Origin: Miltochrista miniata
Lineage: Eukaryota; Arthropoda; Insecta; Lepidoptera; Erebidae
Assembly: GCA_933228765.1 (NCBI GenBank)
Contig: OW121767.1
Span: forward strand, 6,696,001-6,760,000
DNA: 64,000 bases
Reading direction: 5' to 3'
Numbering within the stretch: the first letter of the stretch is position 1; each line of letters opens with the position of its first letter. The notes under the pieces were generated by a model. That model had not been told where the DNA came from and searched no databases. It saw only the letters and a list, made by a program, of their open reading frames with translations. Position numbers and translations under genes: made by a program. This document shows positions 12,201-18,200 of this stretch, in pieces.

Positions 12201-15200
12201 AGGCACACCATATGCCCACATTTCACCTTTATATAATTTGTCCCACGTAATAGGTGGTGAGCCGTATTGCCGTATTTAAATGGACAGGCGCAGGTTGTGA
12301 CTGCCTGCTATTGAAAAAAAGCCTTCAACTTAGCTTAACGACTGCCATTTTACTGGCAACCGGGACCAACGGCTTAACGTGCCTTCCGAAGCACGGAAAC
12401 GCTCAAATAAATGTCACAAAGTGATCACATGGGTGGTCACCCATCCATGGACCGGCCATAGTGAAAGTTACTTACTGGAGTGATCGTTTACAGAACACTG
12501 AGTCCGCGGGGCCACGAGCGCGTCAATTTTTGTACCAAGTTTTTTTTTATGAAATGTACTTGTTTTCAGGCGAAACTTTGCTACATCTATGGGTTGACAC
12601 CCAGCTCGTGTAATGAGACTGAACCCGGCGAATGGTTGCCGCAAGCTGTTGTGGAGTTTACTAAACTTGTTGACGTATGTATCATTTTATTGTAATATAC
12701 TAGCTGCTGCCCACAACTTCGTACGCGTGAAAATTATGTTATAATGCCAATTTGATTGCTCTCTGCTTAGCCCCTAGGATATATAGCGTGATAATATATA
12801 GCCTATTTGAAGACCATAACCCTAGTTAATATTTGTGCAAAATTTGAATCAAATCTATTGAGTACTTTTCGAGATCTTTCCGGACAAAACAAAGCAAACA
12901 GACAAATATTTTTAAACTATATTTTCGACTTCGGTATCTTATGTTGAACACCCAGCGAGTTTCTTTTTTAATATTTCCAATGTACAGTTTTGACTTTTCT
13001 ATCATTTTATTATCTGTGTAGACTAGCGGGCGTCACGTGATTTTACCTGCGTAATTCCTGTTCTCGTGGGAATACGAGAATAAAATACAGCCTATGTACA
13101 CCGCAAAGAGTATAGCTTCCCAACAGTGAAAGAATTTTTCAAATCGGTCCAGTATTTTCGGAGCCTATTTGATGCAAACAATCATATCTTTCCTCGTTAT
13201 AATATTAGTATAAAAAACGGCTTATCATTGTAGTGGCAAGTGTATGCGACTGCCGAGCTGATATTCCGAGTTCGATTCCCGGGTTGAATAATATATTTGT
13301 GTGAAGTAAATTTTATGTACTTTTTATAAGCGCTCTTAGCCCTGGCGGCACAACCTGCGCCTGTCCACTCTGCTATAGATTATGCCTCTCGATTCTGACG
13401 GCAATAGACTTCAACCCTATTTTTTTATCCCCCTAAGGTGACAGACAAGTATAAGCGTTTTCCTGGGATATCTTACCGAGGGCTTACCCGGGTCTCCCAA
13501 CTGTAGGCTGTTAGGCAGGATACGTGAGGTTTTTTAGTCGGCAGGAATTCGGCATAGCATCGATCAGAATTTATAAGCGTTGTGCGGAACCTTCAATCTT
13601 CTAGCAAAGTGTGGCTGTTTAATACACCTCTGCGTACCCCTTTTATTTGTATTTATTGTTATTTACAATACAATTTGGTAATTCCAGCCTCACCGTAACT
13701 ACTTAAACCTGAAACCCGGTCCATTCCCAGAGCACATCTACGGCCGTATAGTGGCGTATTCGCCGGCGCCTGAGGGAGAATTCGATGAAATCATGTATGG
13801 AGTGCATCTGTGTGAAGCTACGGAAGGTAGGGATATATTTATTTATGTTGTAATTATATATATCTACAATATATCCTCTTTACTATTTGTATGTCTGTTG
13901 TATGTAGGTTTGACTGAATATACTGTTACTCTGTACTAGACCACCGTGAGAGCGTGTTTTATTTTAATTTAATTCGATGAAATGCACGCAGAAAAAAACG
14001 TCACGTTCCGCCTGAGCCGAGCCTGCAAGCAAAGCACACTGCTTCGGCCTAAGCGTTCGACTTGAGACGGATCCATCTCCCTTCCACTTTATCGGCCGAT
14101 AACGATTGTTTTCTTATGAATTTATCACTTAAAATTACATACATACATACATACGGTCACGCCTTTATCCTCGAAGGGGTAAGCAGAGGCATATTATTAT
14201 ATGCCCACATTTCACATTTTTATGATTTGTCCCACGTAATAGGTGGTGAGCCGTATTGCCGTGTTGACATGTACAGGCGCAGGTTGTGACTGCCTGCTGT
14301 TGAAATATTTCAAGCCGCCTAAAAGCTTTCAACTTGGCTTAACGACGGCCATTTTACTGGCAACCGAGACCAACGGCTTAACGTGCCTTCCGAAGCACGG
14401 AAACGCTCAAATAAATGTAACAAAGTGGTCACATGGATGTTCACCCATTAAAGGACCGGCCATAGTGAAAGTTGCTTACTGCAGTGATCGTTTACAGAAC
14501 TGAGTCGGCGGGGCTACGAGTGCTTCAAATTATCTATACTAATATTATAAAGAAGTAAAGTTTGTGTGTTTGTTAAATTGTAAGGGGTAATCTCGGGATC
14601 TACTAAACCGATTTTAAATCTTTCACCAATAGAAAGCTACGTTATTGTGGAGTGTCATAGGCTATACAGCATCACGCTACAACGAATAGGAGCGGAGCAG
14701 TAATAGTAAATGTTTCAAAAACGGGGGAAAAGTTATTCCTTTTGAGAGCTTCGTTGCGTGTGCTGCGTAAATATTTATAGTTATGTATTGAATATTAACG
14801 AGGAGACGCTACGGGAGTAAATGCAACGTGACGGGAGTAAATGCGACGGGAACAGGTAATACTCTCTCTTATGTGGCGCAAACGAAGTTGCGCGGGTCAG
14901 CTAGTCGCCCATAAACCGACTTTACAGAAAACCTTTCCTTTGGGTACGGGCACCCAAAGGAAAAAACGGGACCCTATTACAGGGATTTCGATCTGTCTGT
15001 CCGTCACCAGGCTGTATCTCAGGAACCGTGATAACTAGCCAATGAAATTTTCACAGATGATGTATTTCTGTTACCCTTATATCAAGAAATAGGCACTAAA
15101 ACAGATTAAAAAGAAATTACTAGGCGAGGTACTTACTAGACGCGCTTGACGCTATGCAGAGACGTGCTATTCGAATAACTGGTTGTCCTGAGGTGACGGG

Positions 15201-18200
15201 AGGCCCCGAACCGTTGGCGCAGCGAAGAACCATAGCGTCCTTGGCTGCCTTCTACCGAATGTATCACGGCGAATGTTCTGAAGAGCTCTTCAACCTGATC
15301 CCACCCTCTCCTTTCCGATCCCGAACAACACGTGCCGGGCAGAGATGCCACTCATACACAGTGAAGAGAATCTTCGCCAGAACTGAGCGTTTCAAAAGAT
15401 CGTTCCTCTGTCGAACTATAAAAACTTGGAACGACCTGCCCGCACATGTGTTTCCCTCATCTTACGATCCCGGGTTCTTTATGAGGAGCGTGAAGAGGCC
15501 CATCACAGAGCCGCCAACTTGAGGACCACTGTCAGAAGTGGCCCCCAATCGCTAGATGCGCTACGGCTTTCCATCAGGCTGGTGGCGACGTCAATTTGTC
15601 GAGCTGAACATGAAAAAAATTTTCATCTCTTACAACAAATCTATTTTTTTTGTCGTTTTTTGGAACAGAACCTTCTGTGTGCGACTCCGACTTGCAGTTG
15701 GTGTGTTTTTTACCCTTTATGTTTTGAAGGAACCCAAAAATGTTTCTCTAATATTTATTGGTTTCAACAATAATATTTTATGTTCAACAGAGAACGGAAG
15801 AATAACCCGCTATGACAGTCTAGTAGACCGACAACTATATTGTTGTGGTTTAGCTAAACGTTACACATATGAACACGGTGTTTACAAAGAAGGATATGAA
15901 TTTGGGGAAATTGACCCACGGTAAGATATTTTGTTATACCTACTTTATTTTTTTTATACAATATTACTTTTTATACCATACTAGATGAAGCTCGCGGCTT
16001 CACCCGCTTGAAATTCAGTACCCGTTCTTGCTTTCCGTGGGAACATATTACCTGGATGATAAGTAGCCTATGTGTTATTCCAGACTATAAGCTATCTCTG
16101 TACCAAATTTCAAACCAATCCGTTTCGCCGTTAGAGCGTGATTGAGAAACAAACATCCAAACATCTTCACAAACTTTCACCTTTATAATATTAGTAGGAT
16201 AATAGGCTTGTGTCCACTAAGAATAAATCTGATCGATGTGTGTTTCTAACGACTATGTCCAGTATATAAATAACAAAAAGTAATATAAATTGGTATAGTA
16301 AGTTCAACTCATCTGTGCGCGCGGCCCTATGTGTGGGTAAACCTTGTACAAACACAGTGACTTCGTGTGCGTGACAAGAGGTACAGTGAAGTACAAAATA
16401 CAAAAACACTTGTTTAACTATAATAAAAAATTAAGGGGTGAGATGTATGTTAAACATATTAATATGTCTCGCTGCTAAAGGAATAAAATTGAGGAATTTT
16501 AGGATTCGCTGCTCTCTACAAGATTAATTATAAATTCAGATTCCATATCAAAATGTTCATAGTATTCTTCTACTTACTTTGTATTACGCCGCATCTTTTC
16601 ATCAATTTGACCTAAACGTTCGTTTATTAATTTCAATATTCCCACCACATTTTGTTTGATGTTATGCGAAGCATTTTTTTTTTTTCAATTGCCCCTACAT
16701 TTTCGATTGGGTTTAGTTCAGGATGATACGGTGGTAGTCGAAGAACTTGGCTGAAGTATGTCATAAATCTTATAACAAACTAGCTGACCCTTGCAACTTT
16801 GTTAATGTCACATAAGGTGTACGAAAGGAGAGGTATTTTTTCATCAGACTAGCAAGCAGCGTGTAAAACTGCCCTGCCCTCTGACAAAGGAAACGCGCAA
16901 AATATCGGGATCAAAAGTATCCAGAACCTTCTTCGGATCATAAGCTCAGATTGTACCAAGTTGCATTTAAATTAATTCAGTAGTTTTATAAAAATTTTCA
17001 TATCTGTCTGTCTGTATTCTGAATAAGTATCAACTTATTCAGAATACAGACAGACATATATGAAAATTTTTAATTACATTTTCGGCTTCAGTATCGATTA
17101 GAGAACGCCCTACAATTAAAATTTTCAAATTATCTTCCATGGACAGACTCTCGACCCTCAACAGTTTTTTAAGTAAAACTGCGTTAGGCGCGACCTAGGG
17201 AGTAACTCAGATATTTTTTCTAACGGCAGTAACGCCATTTGAATTTTGAATAGCGGAAACAGAGTTTCCGCTATTCAAAATTCGAATGAATGCATGATAT
17301 TAATATATCATTTGATGCCATCAATGGCAAAGAAGTTTTACTTCAATCACGCGTAAAGGTTACACACACATACTTTTTTTAGATGTATAGAGTATGGTCT
17401 TTTTACTTTTTAAATCAAGTCAAACAGTAAATTTTTGTCATTTGCTGTATAAGCAATGTTTTCTTCTGTCGACCATCTCTGCATTTCTATTTTTTTTGCA
17501 TTAGAATTTGTGCTCTATCATTTTCTGACTATTCTGTAGGCCTTTAAAGTTACACAATTCTACCATACATTATTTTGTTATGCCTCGAAGGGTTTAGGCA
17601 GCGTTTTCGTTATAAGCTCCCAGACATCTTATTTTTTTCCGACATCTCCAACTAATATCGTTATATTTTAGTCAATGTCAAACAAACTCAACAAATTATA
17701 TACGCAAACCGTTCTCAAGAATCATTGGTGATCTCACCATGAAAATCAATGCAGTAGTTTTAAAGTTTATCGTGAACAGACAGACGCGGCGGGGACTTTG
17801 TTTTATAATAATATTTATATAGTGATAAAAAATATTAATTAGATCGAATTGACACATCAAAAATATTTATCTGACTTCTTAAACATTTTCTCCGTGAAGA
17901 ACTAGACATTTTCTTTAACGACTGTACCCATGGTATTATCACTTAGAACACTGTATAATGAATTATAATGTAACCAACTTACACAGGATGTCAACGTTGC
18001 AGTTACATTGAGACTTGTCATGATATTTAATTTCGTTTCATTATAACGTACGAGTTGCCTTCAAAACGTGGTAGATGTCGCTGTATGCTTTTTGTTCATT
18101 ATGATTTTTATTTCGCGGCCACGCAGAGAGTTTCCTGCAAAGACTGCCTGGCACCGCTGGTGTCGTCAATAAGTCGAGTTACGTCTCTATCTCATAATAT

